Positions 31,030-39,693 of a stretch of 64,000 bases of DNA are shown in pieces (within the stretch, counting starts at the first letter, position 1; each line of letters opens with the position of its first letter). This DNA comes from Anaerolineae bacterium. Lineage in GTDB: Bacteria; Chloroflexota; Anaerolineae; Aggregatilineales; Phototrophicaceae. The notes under the pieces are model-generated. The model was not told the DNA's origin and made no database searches. It saw only the letters and a list, made by a program, of their open reading frames with translations. The translations under genes and the position numbers were made by a program. The stretch is from contig JAJEBK010000009.1 in the NCBI GenBank assembly GCA_022823945.1, positions 124,001 through 188,000 of the forward strand. Reading direction: 5' to 3'.

Positions 31030-32853
31030 CTAGCCTCCCCGCGCCACTTGCGATTGATTGTCGGCTGAGGAATAACGGTCGAAGATATGCCGATACGATT
31101 GTGACCGACGCAGCAAGTCCTGGTGCGTGCCCTGCGCCACCACCCGACCCTTGCGGAGCACAACGATATGGTCTGCCCAGCGAATCTGTGACAGGCGATG
31201 GGTGATCAGCAGCGTCGTGCGTCCGCGAGCTGCCGACCAAATGGCACGCTGAATCTTGTCTTCCGTGGCGCTGTCGATGGCGCTGGTGCTGTCATCGAGG
31301 ATGAGCACGGGTGGATCGGTCTGGAAGGCGCGCGCCAATGCCAGCCGCTGCCGCTGGCCGCCACTGAGTGTCATGCCGCGCTGGCCGATGATGGTGTTAT
31401 AACCGTCCGGGAAGCTGGAAATGAAATCGTGCGCCTGCGCAGCTTTCGCCGAGTCGACGATGCCGTCCATATCGAGATGCTCTGTGCCGAAGGCGATATT
31501 TTCTGCCACGCTGCGGCTGAACAAGAAAATGTCCTGCTCAATGATGCTGATCTGTGAGCGCAGCGCTTGCAGATTCCAGTCGCGCACATCAACGCCGTCC
31601 ACCAGCACGCGCCCACTATCAACATCATACATACGGTTTATCAGCTTGCTTAACGTGCTCTTGCCCGAGCCAGTCTGCCCGACGATGGCGACCGTCTGCC
31701 CGGGCTGCACACGAAACGATACATCACAGAGTACTTCATCTTCTGGCGAATAGCCGAAGCTGACTTTGTCAAATACGATTTCGCCCTGGAGATCTTCGCT
31801 GTAGCCGCGTTCGTTTTGATCCAGCAATGTGCGCGTCGTCATCACTTCCAGGATGCGGGCGGCGCTGGCATACCCCGATGCGATGCGCGATGACGAAAAG
31901 AGTGATATGAACACGGGGAACTGAAAGAGGTTGATCAAACCCAGAAATGCGATCACATCGCCTTCTGCGATCGCTCGCGCCTCGTAGAGACTGGCCGCAT
32001 GCGCCAAAGCCGCCACCACCGTCAAGCCAAACAGAAAGACCGAGAGATAGCGCGCCTCGAATTCGCCCTGGTCGATGAACTTGTCGCGCACCAGGTCGGC
32101 CAGGCTGTTGAATGCGCCCATTTCGCTTTGTTCCTGCGCCGCGCCTTTGACCACTTCCAAGCCATCCAGGGCTTCAGCCAAACGCGCGTTCATGCGCCCG
32201 AAACTGCCGCGAACTTGCTGAGCGATCGGATGCAGGCGCAAAACAAAAAACACTTGCACACAGATATGCGCGACGATGAAAAGCAGCGGCACCAGGATCA
32301 ACTGCGGGTGTATGCTCGGCGCATACAAAGCGGGCATGATCAAAAACATATTCGCGCCCGTAACCAGATTGATGCCCGGATTCATCATCAGATTCATCTC
32401 GCGCACATCGTTGGTCACGCGCGCCATCGTCTCGCCGACCGGCTGTCTGTCGTGATAACTCATGCTCTTGCCCAGCAGGCTGGAATACAGCTCATCGCGG
32501 ATATCGCGCTCAAAACGTTGGGCGAAAACCTCTGCCGAGAAATTGCGCACAAATTGCAGCAGCGAGCGCAAGGACTGCGAGCCGATGATGAGCAGCACGC
32601 TGTTCACGATCAAGCCCATCGTCTGCTCGTTCCCCAGCAGGATGGCATCAAAAGCGCTGCCCAGCGCTCCTGGCACGACGCCAGCCAAAAAGGCGTTGCA
32701 AAATGCGCCCGCCACCAGCAGCAGCGCGGCTATCGGATGCCGCAGGATGTGCGAAAGGATGAAGCGGAAAGGGCTGCTGTGGTTGGTAGCTATTGGCGAA
32801 TTGACGACAAATTCAGCGGACATATCTCGTCTCTTATGAAGGGAGAGGCGCAC
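31030..32853 (-). CDS. ABC exporter half-transporter (TMD-NBD), Asp instead of catalytic Glu
   Basis: Walker A GQTGSGKST, signature LSGGQ, Walker B VLILDDSTSAID; adjacent to 29206..31026. Confidence 0.93.
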   Translation of the reverse strand: MRLSLHKRRDMSAEFVVNSPIATNHSSPFRFILSHILRHPIAALLLVAGAFCNAFLAGVVPGALGSAFDAILLGNEQTMGLIVNSVLLIIGSQSLRSLLQFVRNFSAEVFAQRFERDIRDELYSSLLGKSMSYHDRQPVGETMARVTNDVREMNLMMNPGINLVTGANMFLIMPALYAPSIHPQLILVPLLFIVAHICVQVFFVLRLHPIAQQVRGSFGRMNARLAEALDGLEVVKGAAQEQSEMGAFNSLADLVRDKFIDQGEFEARYLSVFLFGLTVVAALAHAASLYEARAIAEGDVIAFLGLINLFQFPVFISLFSSSRIASGYASAARILEVMTTRTLLDQNERGYSEDLQGEIVFDKVSFGYSPEDEVLCDVSFRVQPGQTVAIVGQTGSGKSTLSKLINRMYDVDSGRVLVDGVDVRDWNLQALRSQISIIEQDIFLFSRSVAENIAFGTEHLDMDGIVDSAKAAQAHDFISSFPDGYNTIIGQRGMTLSGGQRQRLALARAFQTDPPVLILDDSTSAIDSATEDKIQRAIWSAARGRTTLLITHRLSQIRWADHIVVLRKGRVVAQGTHQDLLRRSQSYRHIFDRYSSADNQSQVARGG

Positions 32854-32905
32854 AGCCGCAGTCTAACCGAGTCTGGCAAAAAGCAGAATAAGAGATTCTA
32901 TTTCA

Positions 32906-32984
32906 ACCCCCCTCAGTCCCCCCGACGAGTCAGGGGGAAGCGCAATCACCCCCCTCAGTCCCCCTACGAGTCAGGGGGAAGCGC
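32906..32984. repeat. two direct copies of a ~37-38-bp C-rich/G-rich element
   Basis: ACCCCCCTCAGTCCCCCCGACGAGTCAGGGGGAAGCGC (32906-32943) and ACCCCCCTCAGTCCCCCTACGAGTCAGGGGGAAGCGC (32948-32984). Confidence 0.85.
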
Positions 32985-32997
32985 GATTCGTTCGTAT

Positions 32998-33027
32998 CAG
33001 TGGGCGAGGCGGCGACTCGCCCCTACA
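32998..33027. repeat. REP-like hairpin CAGTGGGCGAG-N7-CTCGCCCCTACA
   Basis: GGGCGAG (33002-33008), 7-nt loop, CTCGCCC (33016-33022). Confidence 0.75.
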
Positions 33028-33061
33028 TCACATCTCTGTGACCTATGTGTTCTCTGTGTAA

Positions 33062-35464
33062 TCATTTTTCATTGCTAACGCTGATTTCGACCGGCAAAAC
33101 GCCAATCTCGCCCTGGTGCACAGACTTCCCGCTGGTCACCGGCAAACGTCTGATATCGCCGATTTCACTATCCCATCGATACATTGCCAGCCACAACTGC
33201 AGATCTCCGCTTGGCGCGTCATCGGGCAGGCGCAGCGCTCGGTTGTCCCATACGCCACCTGTCCAACTGGATGTCGGCGCGAAACCAGCTTGCGGCGCAG
33301 AGTCGTGCCCCTGCGCGATCACCTGCTGCGCGACCGCGTCGGCGGCGAAGAGGGCCACCGTGTACTCTTCAGCGAGGGGCGCATCCGTCTGCCAATGCAG
33401 CGAGATTTCGATTGTCGCGCCCGGCTGATAAAGCAAACCATTGGGCAGCGTGATGCTGGCCAGACGAATGTTCTCGCCAAAGCGCAGGTCGGTTGGCATA
33501 TCGCCGGCGAAGGGCGACAGCGGGTTGGGCGCGGCCGAGCGTGTGCTGTATTCCAGCAGGCGCACAGTCGGGTCGTTATGCTCCAGCGCGACCTCCCGCA
33601 GCGGGTAGAAATGCAGCGCCAGATACCGCTCCAGCGGGCGGAAGCTCCAGTCCATGAAAGGGCTGGTTTCCGCCAGCAGCCACAGCCGTTCTTGTCGATG
33701 AGCCAGATGCTGAATCGTGCGGATGCTTTGCAGGTCCAGCCAGTCGTTGGGATTGGCCGATATGACCAGCGCTGGTTGTCTTTCGCTGGCTGCCTGTGCG
33801 AGCGGACGCGGTAAAGCGATCGGGCGCGGCTGGTCGCCATCCAGATGATTCATGACGAAACCGGCATAATCGCCGCTGCCCAGCAACAACACATCATCGG
33901 CACGGCTATGCGCCACCAGATAATCCAATGCCTCGTGCAGCGCCCCGCTTTTCGAGCGGGTTCGCGGATCCTGGTCATAGGCTGCGCTGAGGTTAAGCAG
34001 CGTCAAGGGCAAGCACAAGAAGGCCAGGGGCAGGGCGGCATGTCTCCAGCGGCTGCCTGGGTCTTGCAGGCTTCGCCACAGGCAAATGGCAAGGAGGGCG
34101 AACAGAACGGCGAAACTGATGCCCCAGACAGGTAGATTGGCGCGAGTCCAGAGAAAGTCAAAGCCGAGATCAGCCCAGCGCCGCGGCAAAACGAACCAGC
34201 GAAAGTACTGCGGCTGCATCATCGATGGCAGCCACTCTGCCAACCCTTCCGACTCCGCGGGCAGGGATGCGCTATAATGCTCCCAACTGAGCGATACTGC
34301 ACTGAACTGAATCCATACGCCATAAAGCAGCAGCGCGACCCACAAGGCGGCCAGTTTGCGCCTGCGCCCTTGCAAAATTCGTTGGATCACTGGCGCGCTC
34401 CCCAGCATCAACACCGGCAAGACGGGCGTCAGGAAACGCGGCGGGAAGCTCAGTCCGCCAAACCAGTGCCTGTCCACTAAAAGCGCATGCCCCAGCGCAT
34501 ATCCCCCTGCCAGCAGGACAATGGTCGTTGGCAATCGCCAGCGCCGCCGCTGAATCAGCAGCAGGCAGCCACCGACAGCCAACAGCGCGACTGGCGAAGT
34601 GCCCCAGATGCCCGCGCCCGGGCTCAAGAGATAGCTGCGCAAGGCGATGCCCACATAGCCGCCATCCAGCCCTACGCGAGCTAGCCGGTCGAGCAGCGCG
34701 TCAGGCAGCGGATCCAGCAGCAGCAGGACTGCCAGCGCCACCAGCGGCACAGCCAATAGCGCTTTGTAGAGCTTTGCCAGCCAACGGGACGACTCTTCTG
34801 GCTCGGGCAGAGCAAAGACCAATGCAGCCGGCAATGCCAGCGCTGCCGAGAATTTGACTTGCGTGGCCAGCAGCAGCGTCCCGGCCGCGCATAGCCAGCC
34901 GAGCAGCCGCAGCCACCAGCTGTGCCGCCTGCCGATTTGCAGACACAACAACGTCAAAAGAATGAAGAATGCCGCCAGTGGCTCACGGAACAGCGCCTGG
35001 CTGTATGCCCACAGATTCGTCGCCAGCCCGCTGCTGATGGCGACGAGCAGTGATGTGGCATCGCTATAACCCAGCGCACGCGCGAGCAGAAAAATCAGCG
35101 CGATAGTCAGCGCGGTAACGACGACATTGAAAAGCCAGACGGCGTGAATGTTGCCGAGGCGGGGAAGGCTTTGCGCCACCCTCAGCCAGGGCAGGGCGAG
35201 CTTTGCCTGCAGCCGCTCTTCGACATCATACTCGCGCAGGGGCAACACATCGGACTGGTGGATGCGCAGCGGCAGTTCTGTCCAGGCCGATTCGTCCAGC
35301 AGCCAATCGCCATAGCGCGCGTAACTGGTTATGGCATCAAAGGCGCGTAATGTATCGCCCGACTGGATCACCGCGCGGAAGCTCAGCAGATAGACGCCAG
35401 CCATCAGCGCAACCAGCAGCAGGCACAGTCGGGCGCTGTGGAATAGCTTGCGTCTGCCTGTCAT
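33062..35464 (-). CDS. polytopic membrane protein, glycosyltransferase-like; start chosen at MTGRRKLFHSARL
   Basis: ORF listed to 35611 but its first 49 codons overlap the upstream gene 35475..36215; ATG at 35464 lies 11 bp past that gene's stop. Many TM segments. Confidence 0.75.
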   Translation of the reverse strand: MTGRRKLFHSARLCLLLVALMAGVYLLSFRAVIQSGDTLRAFDAITSYARYGDWLLDESAWTELPLRIHQSDVLPLREYDVEERLQAKLALPWLRVAQSLPRLGNIHAVWLFNVVVTALTIALIFLLARALGYSDATSLLVAISSGLATNLWAYSQALFREPLAAFFILLTLLCLQIGRRHSWWLRLLGWLCAAGTLLLATQVKFSAALALPAALVFALPEPEESSRWLAKLYKALLAVPLVALAVLLLLDPLPDALLDRLARVGLDGGYVGIALRSYLLSPGAGIWGTSPVALLAVGGCLLLIQRRRWRLPTTIVLLAGGYALGHALLVDRHWFGGLSFPPRFLTPVLPVLMLGSAPVIQRILQGRRRKLAALWVALLLYGVWIQFSAVSLSWEHYSASLPAESEGLAEWLPSMMQPQYFRWFVLPRRWADLGFDFLWTRANLPVWGISFAVLFALLAICLWRSLQDPGSRWRHAALPLAFLCLPLTLLNLSAAYDQDPRTRSKSGALHEALDYLVAHSRADDVLLLGSGDYAGFVMNHLDGDQPRPIALPRPLAQAASERQPALVISANPNDWLDLQSIRTIQHLAHRQERLWLLAETSPFMDWSFRPLERYLALHFYPLREVALEHNDPTVRLLEYSTRSAAPNPLSPFAGDMPTDLRFGENIRLASITLPNGLLYQPGATIEISLHWQTDAPLAEEYTVALFAADAVAQQVIAQGHDSAPQAGFAPTSSWTGGVWDNRALRLPDDAPSGDLQLWLAMYRWDSEIGDIRRLPVTSGKSVHQGEIGVLPVEISVSNEK

Positions 35465-35474
35465 CGCGCCGACA

Positions 35475-36215
35475 TCAAGACGCGGCATTGGACTCGGCGA
35501 AGTCGCGTTCAGCGCGCGCGTTGATGATGGCCAAGAGCGCATCGGCGATGCGGTGCAAGTCGTCTGCCCTGATGTGCCGAAAAGCCATCGCCAGCCGAAT
35601 AAAGGCGGCATTTTGGCGGTCGGTGGCGAAGTCAGTCAATGCCGTTGCGCCGTCGTCGACTGGTTGCGCGGCGCTGGGCATTACGAAAGGTCTTTCTGTT
35701 ATGCCGGCTTCCAGGAATGCGCTCAAATCCAAGCCCAAGACCTGAGCCAGCGCGCAGAGATCTGCCATCGGGGCGCTGTGTTCGCCCAGTTCATAGGCGC
35801 TGAGTCTGTCGGGAGGTATTGTTGCCTGGGCAAGGTCTGCATCTGAATTCAGACGCGCCTTTTGAATCAGAACGCCGATGATGCGTTGGCGCAGCAGCAG
35901 GTAGTCGCTTTGTCGACGCGGAGTCGGCGCGCCTTGCAAAAAGCTGGCGAGCAACTCAAGCTCAGGCAGACTCGGCGCTTCTTCGCCAGTTTCCCAAGCC
36001 TCGAATTGCTCTGGCGTCACTTGCAAGAAGGCGGCGCATTCCTCAGGCGCGCAGTCGGCCGCCAGCCGAACCTTGCGCAGCAGCACGCCAATGATCCTGG
36101 CGCGCAAACACTTCGCCAGAGGCAGATTCTGGAGCGCTGGCTGTTTATCGGCTGCGGGCTGCAGCGCGTCTATGGCGGCGCTCGCCAAGTCGGTTTCGAT
36201 CATCAGATCGCTCAT
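35475..36215 (-). CDS. DNA-binding protein with two XRE-like HTH repeats
   Basis: Internal repeat: LRARIIGVLLRKVRLAADCAPEECAAFLQVTPEQFEAWETGEEAPSLPELELLASFL and LRQRIIGVLIQKARLNSDADLAQATIPPDRLSAYELGEHSAPMADLCALAQVLG. Confidence 0.75.
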   Translation of the reverse strand: MSDLMIETDLASAAIDALQPAADKQPALQNLPLAKCLRARIIGVLLRKVRLAADCAPEECAAFLQVTPEQFEAWETGEEAPSLPELELLASFLQGAPTPRRQSDYLLLRQRIIGVLIQKARLNSDADLAQATIPPDRLSAYELGEHSAPMADLCALAQVLGLDLSAFLEAGITERPFVMPSAAQPVDDGATALTDFATDRQNAAFIRLAMAFRHIRADDLHRIADALLAIINARAERDFAESNAAS

Positions 36216-36331
36216 AATCGTCTAGCGAGCATTATAGTCCGCGCGAGTCGCAGCGGCAAGTTGCTTGCAGGTGGACGATCATGCGACTAGAATGCTCGCT
36301 GCCCATCCAAAAGCGAAAATCAGGCTCCGCC

Positions 36332-37186
36332 ATGCCCAACCGAACGCATCACGAGATCAACCGCTTGTCCTGGAATGCAGGCACAAAGGCGCACAACAGC
36401 CACAAGGGCGACCAGGCGGCATTCTTCCGGGCCGGTGGCAATACGCTATTCTCCGAAGAAATGGCGCTGCTCGGCGATGTCTCTGGCAAACGTTTGTTGC
36501 ATCTGCAATGCAATTGCGGGCAAGATACATTGAGCCTGGCCGGGCATCTGGGCGCGCGCTGCACTGGCGTGGATATCAGCGACGAAGCGATTCGCTTTGC
36601 GCGGCAGCTTTCATGCGACACGGGCATCGCTGCCGACTTCCTGCGCGCCGATATCTACGACTATTTTGACCAAAACAAGCTGCAATATGATGCCGTTTTT
36701 TCATCCTATGGCGTGCTGTGCTGGCTGTCTGATCTGGCTGCCTGGGGACGCGGCATCGCCAACTGCTTGAGGCCGGGCGGAAGCTTTGTGCTGGTGGACT
36801 TTCATCCGGCCTTTGCCATATTTGACGAGCAATGGCGGCTGCGCCACGACTTCATGGGCGGTGTGGTACATGAATTCGATTCCGGCGTCGGCGATTATGT
36901 GGCCTTGACTGGCAGCGCCGCAGAAACCAACCAGCTTCAGCCTGGCGTGGTCGACTTTGTGAATCCATATCCCGGGGTCGAATACCAGTGGGGCACCGCC
37001 GAGGTCGTTATGGCGCTTGTAGACGCGGGCTTGACGCTGGCACACCTGCGCGAATATGACTATTGCAACGGATTCAAGCCCATGCCCGACATGCGCGAGC
37101 TGGGCGGGCGTCGCTATGCTATGCCTGCCCACCTGCCCCAGCGCATCCCGCTGATGCTGAGCGTTGTCGCAGAAAAGATCGTGTAA
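36332..37186 (+). CDS. class I SAM-dependent methyltransferase
   Basis: Motif I-like LLHLQCNCGQDTLSLAGHLGARCTGVDISDEAI; start at MPNRTHHEINRLSWN. Confidence 0.87.
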   Translation: MPNRTHHEINRLSWNAGTKAHNSHKGDQAAFFRAGGNTLFSEEMALLGDVSGKRLLHLQCNCGQDTLSLAGHLGARCTGVDISDEAIRFARQLSCDTGIAADFLRADIYDYFDQNKLQYDAVFSSYGVLCWLSDLAAWGRGIANCLRPGGSFVLVDFHPAFAIFDEQWRLRHDFMGGVVHEFDSGVGDYVALTGSAAETNQLQPGVVDFVNPYPGVEYQWGTAEVVMALVDAGLTLAHLREYDYCNGFKPMPDMRELGGRRYAMPAHLPQRIPLMLSVVAEKIV

Positions 37187-37215
37187 CTCGCAGGCGCTGC
37201 CGACCATCTCGCAAT

Positions 37216-39693
37216 TCAGGCGCGCGTATCTGTGTCGATCTCCGCCATGAGTTGCAGCGCTTCGTCTTTCATTTGTGGGGTCAGCAGAAATTCACGACTG
37301 AAATAGGCTGATTCTGGAAAGCGGTAATTCCAGGCGCGGTAGAAATCGGCGCGTTGCTCATCGCGGCTGAGGTTGCAATCGAAGCGCACCAGGTAACTAT
37401 CCGCTAGCGGTCCCGCATCGTCGTGATGGATGTGCGACAAGCCCCAGGTGATGCCGCGTCCGTCCTGGTTGTCGGTGAAGGCATCGGGCACATAGGGTCC
37501 CGCGGCAACTGGCGGCACAGACACTTTGCCGGCCACTTGAAAGTTCAAGCCGTCGCTCGCGTATTGGACTGTGTTCTTCTCGGGACCTTCGTGGCTGGTG
37601 ATGGCGACAATGCCTTCGCGAAAAGGATAGAGGAAGGTCTCGTGGCCGCTGTTGGTGAGCGGATTCAAAGGCGACTTGACGAAAGGACCCTGCGGGTCAT
37701 CGGCTCTGGCGACCCCCCAGCCGATGCCCAGATCGTGTCGATAAGTCCGCCCATATTGCACCCCTTTGTAATAGAGCCAAATCTGCCCGCGGTAGAGCAG
37801 TACAAAGGGGTCATGCAATTTGTGCGAGTCCCATTCGCCGAAGCTGCCGATAGCGTCGGCATCATCTTCAGCGCCAGAAAACTCGCCAGCTCGACCAGGC
37901 TGCAGGACAGGCTGGTCCAGCTTCGTCCAGGGACCCTGAGGCGCATCTGCCCATGCCATGCCGATACGGTGCCGCGTCCGCTGCGCCCATACGCCTTGTA
38001 TCACCTGATAGTAGAGATAGAATTTGCCGCCGTGCATCAGGATATCGGGGGTGAATACCGAGCGGTCGTCAAAGCTGCCGGGCGCGCCACGCATCACAGC
38101 TGGCCCACGTTCCCGCCAATGGAAGCCATCTATCGATTCGGCGTACCAGATATCCGCCATGTCCCAAGCCCAGGCTGGGCGCGTTTCGCTGGCTTGCTGG
38201 ATTCCGCGCCAGGTCTCTGCAGTTTTGCGGCGCGTATACCAGACATAATACTTGTCGCCAACTCGAATGACTTTGGACGGATCGCGCCGCGTGACGCCGG
38301 CTTCCTTGCCTAGTCCGCTGAGTGGCGAATACTTGAATGCCGAGAAGAATTCGCTGCCTCGGTCTTTGAATACGCCATAGGTCTTGTACACCCGTTGAGA
38401 AGCCCGGCTCAGTGGAGTTGGCGGCGGCTCCTCTGGAGGTTTCTGCGGCTCGCTGGCAAAGCGCAGTGGCTGTTTGTTCCGCTCGTTCAGCGCCATATCC
38501 GGCGAGAAATAAACGGCTTCGGGGAAGCGGATATTTGTGCCGCGAAAGCCAGGTCGCTCGAGCCCGCGGCGCAAGTTGCAATCAAAGCGGATGATATATG
38601 AGTTGCCGCTCTTCATCTCTTCGGTGGCAATATGCGCGAGTCCCCAGGCGATGCCGCTGCCATCACGCGTATGCTCATACGAATCTGGCGCAAAGGGACC
38701 CCCGGCTGGCGGCGGCAGCGTAACATAAGCGACCACTTCAAAGTTCAGCCCGTCAGCCGCGTATTGGATGGTGTCTTTCTCGGGACCATCGTGCCCGCAA
38801 ATAGCCAGCACGCCTTCGCCATAAGGAAACAGACAGGTTTCGTGCCCGCTGTTGGTGACAGGATTCAGCGGTGATTTGACAAAAGGACCTTCCGGCTTGT
38901 CGGCGATGGCGACTCCCCAGCCTATACCGCGCGAATAGCGGGTCGTCCAGCCCATGGGCTGCCCCTTGTAATAGAGCCAATAGCTGCCATCCCGCGCCAA
39001 AATGAAGGGATCGTGCACCTTGTGGCTGTCCCAGTCGCCATAGCGGATTACTTCGTCCGTGTCGTCCTCGCCCAGCCATTCTCCAGCGGCACCCGGTCGC
39101 AGCACAGGCGTTTCGGCGCGCTGCCAGGGACCATGCGGCGAGCTGGCAAAAGACAGGCCGATGCTGTTGCGCGTTCGCGTACAATAAGGGTAATCGACAG
39201 CCTGGTAATAGAGATAAAAGCCGTCCGCCGTCATCAGGACATCGGGCGTGAAAACCGAGCGCCCATCGTAGGCATCTTTCGGTCCGCGCCTGATGGCCAC
39301 ACCGCGCTCTTGCCATCTGAATCCGTCTGTAGATGTGGCGTACCAGATCTCCGCCAGATCCCAATCAAAGACCGGCGTATCCCAAGTCTGCTGCTGGTGA
39401 GGCGGCTTGTTGCGGTGGTCGCGATCATTTGCGGTTTGACGGCGCGTGTACCAGACGAAATAGGTGCCGTTGATGCGCAGCACCGAGGTCGGGTCGCGCC
39501 GTGTGATGCCGGCTTCCTTGCCGATCCCCGCAAGGCGGCTGTATTTGAAGGTCGTGTAGAATTCGCTGGTGGAATCTTGATAGCGCCCCCACTTGTCATA
39601 CAGACGTTGCGTTGCGGCGCTAAGCTGGCGGTCGTTCGGCTTGACAGCGCTTGGCTCGCCGGGCAGGCGTGGCTTGCGCTCTGGCGTGGTCAT
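37216..39693 (-). CDS. tandem two-domain GH117-like glycoside hydrolase
   Basis: Domain A ~39693-38450 and domain B ~38430-37216 share RRDP..V...YYVWYTRR, D-IWYA-S-DGF-W-ERG, RSVFTPD-L, HDPF, WLYYKG, KSPLNP.TNSGHET, GPEK.T.QYA.DGLNF. Confidence 0.78.
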   Translation of the reverse strand: MTTPERKPRLPGEPSAVKPNDRQLSAATQRLYDKWGRYQDSTSEFYTTFKYSRLAGIGKEAGITRRDPTSVLRINGTYFVWYTRRQTANDRDHRNKPPHQQQTWDTPVFDWDLAEIWYATSTDGFRWQERGVAIRRGPKDAYDGRSVFTPDVLMTADGFYLYYQAVDYPYCTRTRNSIGLSFASSPHGPWQRAETPVLRPGAAGEWLGEDDTDEVIRYGDWDSHKVHDPFILARDGSYWLYYKGQPMGWTTRYSRGIGWGVAIADKPEGPFVKSPLNPVTNSGHETCLFPYGEGVLAICGHDGPEKDTIQYAADGLNFEVVAYVTLPPPAGGPFAPDSYEHTRDGSGIAWGLAHIATEEMKSGNSYIIRFDCNLRRGLERPGFRGTNIRFPEAVYFSPDMALNERNKQPLRFASEPQKPPEEPPPTPLSRASQRVYKTYGVFKDRGSEFFSAFKYSPLSGLGKEAGVTRRDPSKVIRVGDKYYVWYTRRKTAETWRGIQQASETRPAWAWDMADIWYAESIDGFHWRERGPAVMRGAPGSFDDRSVFTPDILMHGGKFYLYYQVIQGVWAQRTRHRIGMAWADAPQGPWTKLDQPVLQPGRAGEFSGAEDDADAIGSFGEWDSHKLHDPFVLLYRGQIWLYYKGVQYGRTYRHDLGIGWGVARADDPQGPFVKSPLNPLTNSGHETFLYPFREGIVAITSHEGPEKNTVQYASDGLNFQVAGKVSVPPVAAGPYVPDAFTDNQDGRGITWGLSHIHHDDAGPLADSYLVRFDCNLSRDEQRADFYRAWNYRFPESAYFSREFLLTPQMKDEALQLMAEIDTDTRA

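Noticed and set aside
32906-33027. Possible CRISPR array
   Set aside because: Only two direct copies with a 4-bp spacer and no cas genes; better explained as palindromic repeats.
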